Shown: positions 34,972 to 41,873 of the stretch, piece after piece
Layout: each line of letters begins with the position of its first letter
How positions within the stretch are numbered: position 1 is the stretch's first letter
Virus record (IMG/VR): IMGVR_UViG_3300024328_000582
Location: 1 to 44,919 of that record
Length of the DNA: 44,919 bases
Strand: one strand, 5' to 3'
DNA from: a virus
Position numbers and translations under genes: made by a program
Notes under the pieces: generated by a model
Told to the model about the DNA's origin: nothing
Databases searched by the model: none
What the model saw: only the letters and a program-made list of their open reading frames with translations

Positions 34972-35825
34972 AGCCTACCTTAAAATATTCAGAATTAAAT
35001 ATTACAAATGTATGTAACTATAGTTGTACACATTGCCAAAGTTTTAATAATTATAACTTTAAAGGTCATCAGCGTTGGGACGACTATAAAGATGAATACG
35101 AACTATTAAGTAAACAAATTGACATTGACGTAATACAAATTATCGGCGGAGAACCTACACTTAATCCTGATTTTTACAAATGGCTCGAAGGTATATCTAA
35201 TTTATGGCCAAAGTCTCAGTTGCAAATTTCTACTAACGGAACGGCTCTTCGTAAAATAACAGATGATGTTTATAACATTTTAGCAAGGAACAATGGTACA
35301 CTTTGGATAACATGCCATGATATAAAACTATATGATAGTTTTTTAGAATTTAGTAAAACGTTCCTTGATGTAATTGTATCCGATACCGGCGAAGCACCTG
35401 CTCGCAAAGTGTCTAGAATATTTGTTGACAAAAACGGTGTTGAAGTAATACTTGATTGGACGCAAACATTTAGATCTAGTGCTGTAGATTTAATAGACAA
35501 TAAGTTAACAATGAAGTACGATAGTGATCCAGTTGATGCACATGAAATTTGTGGATTTAAATCTTGTCATCAAATGAATAAAGGCAAATTATACAAATGT
35601 CCATTAGTAAGTGTACTACCAGACTTTTTAGATCAATTTAATGTTGCAGTCTCAGATAAAGAACTGGCTCATTCATACAAGCCGATGTCACACAATGATG
35701 ATGTTGAGAAATTTGTAAACGATTTAGTTAATCATATACCGCAATGTAAGTTTTGTCCTAGTAATTATAACGAAGCTCATGATTTTGTAGGTACAGATAA
35801 AAAAATTAAAGTACATTTATTATGA
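34968..35825 (+). CDS. Compact radical SAM protein with C-terminal Cys cluster
   Basis: 285 residues. Radical SAM cysteines are Cys16, Cys20 and Cys23 (CNYSCTHC), with the AdoMet motif GGEPTLNP at about 60-67. The C-terminal third has CGFKSCHQMNKGKLYKC and later CKFC, enough for a SPASM/twitch-like auxiliary cluster. The overall size and arrangement differ from the other radical SAM genes here, making it a fourth architecture. The start overlaps the methyltransferase stop (ATGA) and the stop overlaps a small gene in the same way. Substrate unknown. Confidence 0.8.
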   Translation: MKPTLKYSELNITNVCNYSCTHCQSFNNYNFKGHQRWDDYKDEYELLSKQIDIDVIQIIGGEPTLNPDFYKWLEGISNLWPKSQLQISTNGTALRKITDDVYNILARNNGTLWITCHDIKLYDSFLEFSKTFLDVIVSDTGEAPARKVSRIFVDKNGVEVILDWTQTFRSSAVDLIDNKLTMKYDSDPVDAHEICGFKSCHQMNKGKLYKCPLVSVLPDFLDQFNVAVSDKELAHSYKPMSHNDDVEKFVNDLVNHIPQCKFCPSNYNEAHDFVGTDKKIKVHLL

Positions 35826-36076
35826 TTAGTTTACAAGAAGCTTGGATTTTAGTAGAAGAATTAAATGACCAGGCTAATCAGCAAACTAGTTGGAAAGACA
35901 TTGAACAAGCCATTTTAAATCAATCTGAGTATTTTAAAAATAGTATTACACAGTTAGACGATGGCAGCCGGCTTGCAATTAAATATTGGTTACAGCAAGA
36001 TGACGAGTTTTACGATTATTGTAATTGTTTATCTAATAATATGATTGTGGATCTTGTCGGCAAAGACTATGTGTGA
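35822..36076 (+). CDS. Small uncharacterised protein, 84 residues
   Basis: An acidic helical protein (LQEAWILVEELNDQANQQTS, WLQQDDEFYDYCNCLSNNM) with two Cys in YCNC. It is coupled by ATGA overlap to the radical SAM gene before it and ends inside the opposite-strand SGNH gene at 36029, overlapping it by 48 bases. Reality is supported by the tight start and a continuous frame, but it is short. Small proteins next to radical SAM enzymes are sometimes peptide substrates or binding partners; nothing here proves that, and a regulatory or structural role is equally possible. Confidence 0.5.
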   Translation: MISLQEAWILVEELNDQANQQTSWKDIEQAILNQSEYFKNSITQLDDGSRLAIKYWLQQDDEFYDYCNCLSNNMIVDLVGKDYV

Positions 36077-36607
36077 ACGCTCGCCAGGATGACATCTGTC
36101 ATCTGCTTCGTCTATTTTTTCAAACAATCCTAATATATCTACAGTATTCCATTCTGGAGATTTGTCTTCGTGGGTTTCTATAACGTAATTGAGACTTTTA
36201 ATATTTTTATTTTGTAAATATGTATTAACATGATTTAATCTAGTGTAAAAGTCCAACAACATATCATTTCTATTACTATAATTCATATAGAACGGTTTAT
36301 CTCGGTCATTCCAGGGGTTAATTCTTTGTGTTGTGTTAGACTTAATAATACAAAATCTACTATAATATGTCCAAGTAACTAAGGCAATATCACCTTCCTT
36401 AAAATCAAAATTTAAAATATCATTCCAAATTTCTTTATTACTATTACCAGATTTTCCTAAATTTATACATTCATAATCTAACTTTTGTGCTAATAATGTA
36501 GGAAACGCTAACTTACTATAGTTAGGACCAGGATGTCCGTTATTGTCTAGACAACCAGGTAACCCGTGCCCATACGTATAACTACATCCAAATGCAACTA
36601 TTCTCAT
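36029..36607 (-). CDS. SGNH/GDSL-type hydrolase, copy 2
   Basis: 192 residues, last gene of the minus operon. Block I is FGCSYTYG (Ser9), the Gly-Asn block is NLGKSGNSNKEIW, and the C-terminal DDRCHPGERSH supplies Asp and His. This is a smaller relative of the SGNH protein at 29620 with a different overall sequence. It likely hydrolyses or transfers acyl groups; substrate unknown. It starts one base after the SpeD-like stop, with no clear ribosome-binding site, so it is probably translated by coupling. Its 3' end overlaps the small plus-strand gene. Confidence 0.75.
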   Translation of the reverse strand: MRIVAFGCSYTYGHGLPGCLDNNGHPGPNYSKLAFPTLLAQKLDYECINLGKSGNSNKEIWNDILNFDFKEGDIALVTWTYYSRFCIIKSNTTQRINPWNDRDKPFYMNYSNRNDMLLDFYTRLNHVNTYLQNKNIKSLNYVIETHEDKSPEWNTVDILGLFEKIDEADDRCHPGERSHIVFADKIHNHIIR

Positions 36608-36608
36608 G

Positions 36609-36980
36609 TTACTTAACTTCTTTCAACCCAAATTCTCTATCCAAATATTTATATTCTACTTTGGTAGGGTTCCATTGTTCTAGTTCTTTAAAAATAATAT
36701 CTTTGTCTAGTGTACTACATGTATAAACATCGAGTTGTACAAGTGCAGGATCTACAGCGTCCCATACATGTATTGCAATGTGACTAGTTTCTATTACAAT
36801 TACACCTGTTAATCCTTCGTTGCCTGGCATATCTACATATGCAGTGATAGGTCCTCTACAAACTTTCATTCCAATTTTTTCAACTAATTGTTTTAGCCAA
36901 TTATGTAACCATACTTCGTCAGTTGGCGGACTCTTAACTTCTGCTCGAATAATTAAATGTTTGTGTTCTAATACTTTCAT
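36609..36980 (-). CDS. speD: SpeD-like pyruvoyl decarboxylase (AdoMet decarboxylase homologue)
   Basis: 123 residues, the size of bacterial class 1B AdoMet decarboxylase. IETSHIAIHVW, then QLDVYTCSTL match the active region of the family: Ser66 as the likely pyruvoyl precursor, His71, and Cys88, with Ser-to-His spacing (+5) as in the Thermotoga maritima enzyme (Ser63, His68, Cys83). The residue before the Ser is Thr rather than the Glu of that enzyme. The known reaction makes decarboxylated AdoMet for spermidine; some SpeD homologues are reported to act instead on ornithine or arginine. Here it overlaps (ATGA) an amidinotransferase, which would release ornithine, so either substrate is plausible. 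Self-cleavage is expected but not proven. Confidence 0.78.
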   Translation of the reverse strand: MKVLEHKHLIIRAEVKSPPTDEVWLHNWLKQLVEKIGMKVCRGPITAYVDMPGNEGLTGVIVIETSHIAIHVWDAVDPALVQLDVYTCSTLDKDIIFKELEQWNPTKVEYKYLDREFGLKEVK

Positions 36981-38059
36981 ATAATGGTTCTTTTATTGCC
37001 TCGTCTTTTAGTATCTAGTGTGCCGCAGTGAATGCCTCCTTCCCAAAATAACATATGTCTTTGATCAACAGTGTGACAATCAATACCGTGTGTTTTTAAA
37101 AATTTAAATAAGTCTGGTAATTCGCGCCCGAATATTATATTGTTTCGATCTACAATTAATACATTAAGATCAAAACAGCAGTCTTGATTGTAACCTGTCC
37201 AATTACCTAAATAATTTTCAACCCAGTCTAATTCATATCTGCCGCCCTTTGCAATAAAGTTTGTTTTGTATTCCTTTGTTTTTGGCGAAGGAATAAATTC
37301 TTTAGCGTCAATTAATTTTAAATGTCGTAGTGCTTGAGGAACCCAGTTTATACCAGCATGTAAAACTGTTTCGTCGTCGATCATAATAAACCCGTGATCA
37401 ATATGACCATAGTTTTCGGCGTGTCCGCCTACGTTTTTTATAAATTCAAATTCGGGTAGATTACGTTTAAGCCATTCGTATCCTTTTTTACTGCCGGGAC
37501 CGTCACTGTCTATGATAATTTTATCACCTACTGGAAACATAGTTGCTGTATGAAATAATACTCTGTCATTTAATTTACTATAGTAAATATTAGTTCCAGG
37601 ATCTTGTCCTGGCATATACCATATATCGCTCGGTGTAACAGGAACTAACGGTGGCGCCGCTTGACTAATCCAATTATACCCTTGGTCAAACATATCTGAA
37701 AATATATTATAGTAACTTAGACCGTCAAAGTATCTATCAGTTAAACTAGTGTATGTTTGCACAATAGTTTTACCTGCTACTTTGTACTGATCTCTAGGAA
37801 CTGTTGGCCCCATTGGAAACTTTACATCAAACCCTGGCATTGCAATATGTCCATCATAATGATGTACATCTGGTCTTTTAACTGTGACTCCGCCTGCTTT
37901 TAAGAAGTCTGCTAATTTGTCAAAGTCTTCTTTTGTTTCATCTAGTATTTGATTAAACTGTGACAAGTTCTCATCTGGAAATAAATGATCTAAGTCACCG
38001 CCTGCATACGAGTCTGCAACAATAACTTCTTCTAGTGGGTCGTATTCTGTGTAAACCAT
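36977..38059 (-). CDS. Glycine/inosamine-type amidinotransferase homologue
   Basis: 360 residues, a little shorter than human glycine amidinotransferase (423). The N terminus YDPLEEVIVAD matches the family's WDPLEEVIVG; GVTVKRPD and VPRDQYKVAGKTIV match further, and GGIHCGTLDTKRRG supplies the likely nucleophile Cys345. GHID provides His219 and Asp221. The counterpart of human Asp254 is not obvious by eye. The reaction would move an amidino group from arginine to an amine, releasing ornithine. It overlaps the aminotransferase by 28 bases and the SpeD-like gene by 4, pointing to a coupled pathway that first makes an amine, then a guanidine. Confidence 0.82.
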   Translation of the reverse strand: MVYTEYDPLEEVIVADSYAGGDLDHLFPDENLSQFNQILDETKEDFDKLADFLKAGGVTVKRPDVHHYDGHIAMPGFDVKFPMGPTVPRDQYKVAGKTIVQTYTSLTDRYFDGLSYYNIFSDMFDQGYNWISQAAPPLVPVTPSDIWYMPGQDPGTNIYYSKLNDRVLFHTATMFPVGDKIIIDSDGPGSKKGYEWLKRNLPEFEFIKNVGGHAENYGHIDHGFIMIDDETVLHAGINWVPQALRHLKLIDAKEFIPSPKTKEYKTNFIAKGGRYELDWVENYLGNWTGYNQDCCFDLNVLIVDRNNIIFGRELPDLFKFLKTHGIDCHTVDQRHMLFWEGGIHCGTLDTKRRGNKRTII

Positions 38060-39183
38060 TGTAGGTTCTCCTCTAATGCTTCGAAGTATTCGTCATCTGC
38101 AGCTATTGGAACAACATAAAAATGTTTCTCTAACCAAGAGTCGTGTTGCTTTCTAATTTTATAATGTAATCCGAATCTATTAAATACTGTGTAACCGGCA
38201 TCTTCAAATATTTTTGTAGCACGTTCTACTATACTATCATGATTTTCTAATAACTTATCGCGTTCTAAAATTTCTAAATATTTTACAGCAGATGCAACTC
38301 CTGGCAAACTAAAACAATATGTGAAACCGTGTTCCCAATTAAAGTTCTTAGGTAATGCATCTCTAATTTTATCATTAAACAGCACCATACTTAGCGGAAA
38401 AAATCCTCCAGTAATTGCTTTACCCATTGTTGAAATATCAGGACGTATGTTCATATTTTCCCAACCAAGATAAGTTCCAGATTTGCCACCACCCATAAAG
38501 ATATCATCAATAATTATTATTACATCGTGTTTTTTTCTTATTTCATCTAAACTTGCCCAAAACTCTGCACTAGGAGGAGTCATGTCGCCGCCGTATGCAC
38601 ATGTTTCGATAACTATTGCTGCTACTGAATCCCAATCAACTTCGCCAAACTTACTAGTATCTCTAGGTATTCGTTTCACTGAAGGATTAGGGTCTAGGGT
38701 ATAAAATGGATCATCCATAAAATTATCATGTCCGATACTTCCAGTAAGATTTGTACTACCGTGGTAACTATCCAAAAAACCTACAATAGTTTTTTTGTGG
38801 TAATTTTCCTTTTGGAACTGGTATGCACATGCAAGTTTAACTGCTCCTTCATTAGCATCAGATCCACTAAGAGCATAAAAAGAATTCATTCCTGAAATTT
38901 CACGTACTCTGTCAGCAAGCTGAAAGCTAAGATGATTTAATCTCAAAGTATCAGTTTTAGGCATAAAATGTTCGCCTATTTCTGGTTTGTTATACTTCAT
39001 AGTGTTGTATACATAATCAATAATTTCTTGGTTATGATATCCTAATACATAACATCCGTATTGTAAAATTGGATCAACAACTTTTCTTCCGTCTCGTACT
39101 TCACCAAATTTCCAATATGGCAACGGAAGTTCTAATTCCATATTGTCTGGTTGTACTTCTGGTAATAATCCGGTGTATTTCAT
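38032..39183 (-). CDS. Class III PLP aminotransferase
   Basis: 383 residues from the ATG at 39183, with GAGGA 8 bases upstream; an ORF beginning at 39222 would extend into the previous gene and lacks such a site. Lys255 in STMGKAITGGFFPLS is the likely PLP lysine. GSDANE (107-112), YHG (140-142) and IIDDIFMGGGKSG (Asp226/227) match class III aminotransferases/aminomutases (acetylornithine, ornithine, putrescine or glutamate-1-semialdehyde types). I cannot choose among substrates. It overlaps the amidinotransferase by 28 bases, consistent with a product passed on for amidination, as in known guanidino-sugar pathways. Confidence 0.83.
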   Translation of the reverse strand: MKYTGLLPEVQPDNMELELPLPYWKFGEVRDGRKVVDPILQYGCYVLGYHNQEIIDYVYNTMKYNKPEIGEHFMPKTDTLRLNHLSFQLADRVREISGMNSFYALSGSDANEGAVKLACAYQFQKENYHKKTIVGFLDSYHGSTNLTGSIGHDNFMDDPFYTLDPNPSVKRIPRDTSKFGEVDWDSVAAIVIETCAYGGDMTPPSAEFWASLDEIRKKHDVIIIIDDIFMGGGKSGTYLGWENMNIRPDISTMGKAITGGFFPLSMVLFNDKIRDALPKNFNWEHGFTYCFSLPGVASAVKYLEILERDKLLENHDSIVERATKIFEDAGYTVFNRFGLHYKIRKQHDSWLEKHFYVVPIAADDEYFEALEENLQWFTQNTTH

Positions 39184-39184
39184 T

Positions 39185-39802
39185 TTAGTCCTCAATGTAA
39201 TCTTTAAATATTTCCAATCCACGTTGGAAAGTTAATGGTTTTTTATTTTCTAAAAGTGTAAAACATAATGTCCAACGATGTTCAACAGGCGAAGGGTTCC
39301 ATGTAGAATGTAATTGACTAATGTTAAGTAAACTAGGACGATCAATAACAACTTCGTGTACTAAATCAGCATCATTATGATCTGCAAATAATACATACTC
39401 TATATCTATATCAGGTTTAATACCTGCTTTGTAAAATTTTTGATTAGCGTCTGCTTCGTCTAAGTAATGTTTTTTTATTTTAGAGTCGTCTTTAATCTTA
39501 TACCACTGGGTTGTGCTATCCGGTGACCCCCATGTAAAGTTTAATTTACAGCAATCATTATCACCAGGCATAGAAGATGTGTCTGAATGTAAAGGAACTC
39601 TTCCGCCGTTTGGAGGTGTATAAAATCCTTCTAATACATTTGATATAGTTAGACCGACACTTTCTATCCATTCTCTAAAAGGAGGATGAATGTATTTGTC
39701 TTCTATTAGTGCCGTATAATTTTTTGAACCTTCGTTAAAAATTTCTGGTTTAGGATATTCAAACGGTACGCTTACATAGCGGTGGTATATATTGTCTGTC
39801 AT
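39185..39802 (-). CDS. Putative Fe(II)/2-oxoglutarate-type oxygenase-like protein, copy 1
   Basis: 205 residues. NGGRVPLHSDTSS gives an HxD pair (His72, Asp74), and LLNISQLHSTWNPSP with EHRWTLCFTL gives a distal His165 and Arg176, the pattern of a double-stranded beta-helix dioxygenase of the aspartyl/prolyl hydroxylase type. The C-terminal EHRWTLCFTLLE is a typical final strand. A non-enzymatic cupin-like fold cannot be excluded. It is the third gene of the minus operon, its start overlapping the stop of the previous gene by 4 bases, and it ends one base before the aminotransferase ATG. Confidence 0.6.
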   Translation of the reverse strand: MTDNIYHRYVSVPFEYPKPEIFNEGSKNYTALIEDKYIHPPFREWIESVGLTISNVLEGFYTPPNGGRVPLHSDTSSMPGDNDCCKLNFTWGSPDSTTQWYKIKDDSKIKKHYLDEADANQKFYKAGIKPDIDIEYVLFADHNDADLVHEVVIDRPSLLNISQLHSTWNPSPVEHRWTLCFTLLENKKPLTFQRGLEIFKDYIED

Positions 39803-40236
39803 TGGTTCAAAATCTCCTTCAAATATGCTCTATCCCAGTGTGTATAATATGCTGTTTTAGACAGTTTATCTCTGGCAACTTGTAGTTCGCTGCGTTCTTG
39901 GCATAGCATTAAATTATACTTATTGTTATTAGTTTGTACACCATTAATATGTGAATAACGATGTTTACTATCGGGTAGGAACACTAGAGTAGGAAATTGT
40001 TTGTTATACTTTATTGATAATTGCTCTACTTGTTCAAAGCTATAGCTACTATTCACTATGTAAAGTATTACTTCTACTGTACTAAAATCTGGATTCAATA
40101 CTTCTTCGTCTGCTAAATCTATTATTTTATATTTTGCTTTTTTAGCAAAAGGACAAACAGGCGAACTGTTTAATTTATCCTGAGGCGTTGAGAGATGATC
40201 AATCCACTCAGCTACACTTTTTTCTATATTATTCAT
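39799..40236 (-). CDS. Small uncharacterised protein with a CPFAKKAK motif
   Basis: 145 residues. SPVCPFAKKAKYKIIDL near the N terminus recalls the 'CPFAK' motif of small uncharacterised families such as DUF1415-like proteins, though I cannot confirm membership. The remainder is alpha/beta (VEVILYIVNSSYSFEQVEQL, FPTLVFLPD). There is no signal peptide. Position between two oxygenase-like genes, with 8- and 4-base overlaps, ties it to the same pathway. Function unknown. Confidence 0.58.
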   Translation of the reverse strand: MNNIEKSVAEWIDHLSTPQDKLNSSPVCPFAKKAKYKIIDLADEEVLNPDFSTVEVILYIVNSSYSFEQVEQLSIKYNKQFPTLVFLPDSKHRYSHINGVQTNNNKYNLMLCQERSELQVARDKLSKTAYYTHWDRAYLKEILNQ

Positions 40237-40735
40237 GTAATGTAACCTGTAATACTACTCGAGGTGTAGATCCTATATTAGCCGCACCATGAAGCGCAGC
40301 ACTATTTGCGTATTGAAATATATCGCCTTTTTTGTAGTCAGTTGTAACATAGTCTTCGTACATAAAAATGTGTCCAGGTTGCCAGTCTTGTAATGGTATC
40401 CAAAATCTATCTGCATTTTGTTGTTGCACAGCATGAGGATCTACATGCATCGGCATAAAGTTTCCTGGCATCATCTTAGTAATCCACCAGTGTTGCTGTC
40501 TACCACATGATGAAATATTAGGAACGTCTATTTGTAAATTGTCTTTAGTAAACATTTGAAAGTATACAGCGTTAGGATCATACCCGGCATTGATTGCGTT
40601 TTGCCATTCGCTTTTGCCCTTATTTCCTTCAGGCACACCGCCTTGTTTAGGACGTAATATGCCTTCTTTAGACATTACCTGGTCCACTATAGAGTTAATC
40701 CATATATTATTTTTTATATTTCCTATACATTCCAT
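40229..40735 (-). CDS. Fe(II)/2-oxoglutarate-type oxygenase-like protein, copy 2
   Basis: 168 residues, first gene of the minus operon. MPMHVDPHAV gives His97 and Asp99, ALHGAANIG gives His149, and PRVVLQVTLHE gives Arg159: a clear HxD...H plus Arg pattern of 2-oxoglutarate oxygenases. RFWIPLQDWQPGHIFMYEDY and YKKGDIFQY are core strands of the fold. It would hydroxylate an unknown substrate, using iron and 2-oxoglutarate. There is no obvious ribosome-binding site ahead of the ATG; CATAAATA (minus strand, 40743-40750) lies only 7 bases upstream, so a leaderless message is possible. Confidence 0.68.
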   Translation of the reverse strand: MECIGNIKNNIWINSIVDQVMSKEGILRPKQGGVPEGNKGKSEWQNAINAGYDPNAVYFQMFTKDNLQIDVPNISSCGRQQHWWITKMMPGNFMPMHVDPHAVQQQNADRFWIPLQDWQPGHIFMYEDYVTTDYKKGDIFQYANSAALHGAANIGSTPRVVLQVTLHE

Positions 40736-40805
40736 TTAAATATATTTATGTAATTAAACTACCAGTTAACTACATAACTGATAAACTTTTAAATAAGTAC
40801 AATAC
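40736..40805. promoter_or_regulatory. Divergent intergenic region with dyad CAGTTA-N6-TAACTG
   Basis: The only divergent junction in the window: an oxygenase-like gene runs leftward, a radical SAM gene rightward, from this 70-base A+T-rich space. It holds an exact dyad, CAGTTA at 40763-40768 and its complement TAACTG at 40775-40780, a possible operator. CATAAATA on the minus strand (40743-40750) resembles a late box but sits only 7 bases from the leftward ATG. Sigma70-like boxes facing right (TTAACT 17 bases before TTAAAT) are weak. Confidence 0.4.
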
Positions 40806-41873
40806 ATGTTTACATTTAATCAATTACAAAATATTCATTTAGAAATTACAAATCGCTGTCAGGCTAGTTGTCCGATGTGCAGTAGAAACTACCATGGCGG
40901 ATTAGAAAATCCATTAATTAAAAATCAAGACTGGACAATTGATGATTTCAAACAGATTTTAAACAGTGAAGTACTGCATCAAATAAACGGTTTTTACTTT
41001 TGTGGAAACTTCGGCGACCCTATTATTAACAATGATTTAGCAGAAATGTGTAGTTATGCAACTAATGTTAATCCTAATTTAGAGATTAGAATACATACAA
41101 ACGGCGGAGCAAGAAGTACAGATTGGTGGAAGAAACTTGCAAAAGCATTGCCTAGTAACCATTGTGTTATTTTTGCAATTGACGGATTAGCAGATACACA
41201 CAGTTTATATCGTATTGGTACTGACTTTAACAATGTATTAAAAAATGCAAAAGCATTTATTCAAGCAGGCGGAACAGCAGAATGGGCGTTTATAAAATTT
41301 AAACATAATGAACATCAACAACTTGCTTGTGAAGCACTAGCAACAGAACATGGCTTTGCTAGATTTACATGTAAAGACAGTGCAAGATTTGTTGCTACTG
41401 ATAAGTTTGAAGTTTTAGATAAAAAAGGTCAGCTCGAATATTACATAGAGCCTCCTACAGGAAGCAACATAACTCTTATAACACAAGATGTAATTGACAA
41501 TTATAAAGATGTAGTAGACGCTAGTGAAATAGACTGTTTTGTTTTAAAACAGAAAGAAATTTATATAACTGCACAAAGAAACATTATGCCTTGCTGTTTT
41601 TTAGCAAGTGCCCCGTATAATTATATACACCCTAATGATTTAGCCAAAGATATTAGACAAAAGATAAAATCACAGCACTCTAGTCTTATTGCAGATTTAG
41701 GAAATATTAATGCTCTTGATCGTTCTATAAAAGATGTAATAGATTCTGATGCTTGGCAAACAGTATGGCACAAGTATTGGGGTGCAGAAAAACTAATTAC
41801 ATGTGCAAGAACGTGCGGAGTTAACAAACTTAGTAAACCAAAAGATCAGTTTATAGACAAGGTAGAAATATAA
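40806..41873 (+). CDS. SPASM-type radical SAM protein, copy 2
   Basis: 355 residues. Cys18, Cys22 and Cys25 (CQASCPMC) are at identical positions to those in the protein at 32317, and FYFCGNFGDPI again replaces the GGEP motif. NGGARSTDWWKKLAKAL, FAIDGLADTHSLYR and KAFIQAGGTAEW also parallel that copy (NGGMRNPQWWSKLAQAI, FAVDGFKGKHELYRK, KAFISAGGRARV). SPASM-type cysteines lie near the C terminus (IMPCCFL, CARTC). Opens the right-hand radical SAM operon; no clear ribosome-binding site precedes the ATG. The stop overlaps the next gene (TAATG). Confidence 0.83.
   Translation: MFTFNQLQNIHLEITNRCQASCPMCSRNYHGGLENPLIKNQDWTIDDFKQILNSEVLHQINGFYFCGNFGDPIINNDLAEMCSYATNVNPNLEIRIHTNGGARSTDWWKKLAKALPSNHCVIFAIDGLADTHSLYRIGTDFNNVLKNAKAFIQAGGTAEWAFIKFKHNEHQQLACEALATEHGFARFTCKDSARFVATDKFEVLDKKGQLEYYIEPPTGSNITLITQDVIDNYKDVVDASEIDCFVLKQKEIYITAQRNIMPCCFLASAPYNYIHPNDLAKDIRQKIKSQHSSLIADLGNINALDRSIKDVIDSDAWQTVWHKYWGAEKLITCARTCGVNKLSKPKDQFIDKVEI

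Noticed and set aside
32317-36076. A standard RiPP (modified peptide) gene cluster
   Set aside because: SPASM/twitch enzymes make this tempting, but no leader-peptide gene, recognition element, protease or exporter is clear. The 84-residue gene is kept only as a weak candidate.
36060-36110. Terminator between the convergent operons near 36076
   Set aside because: The coding regions overlap and I see no GC-rich hairpin followed by a T run.
39184-39222. Longer start for the class III aminotransferase
   Set aside because: GAGGA lies 8 bases before ATG 39183, and the extension would run inside the upstream gene.
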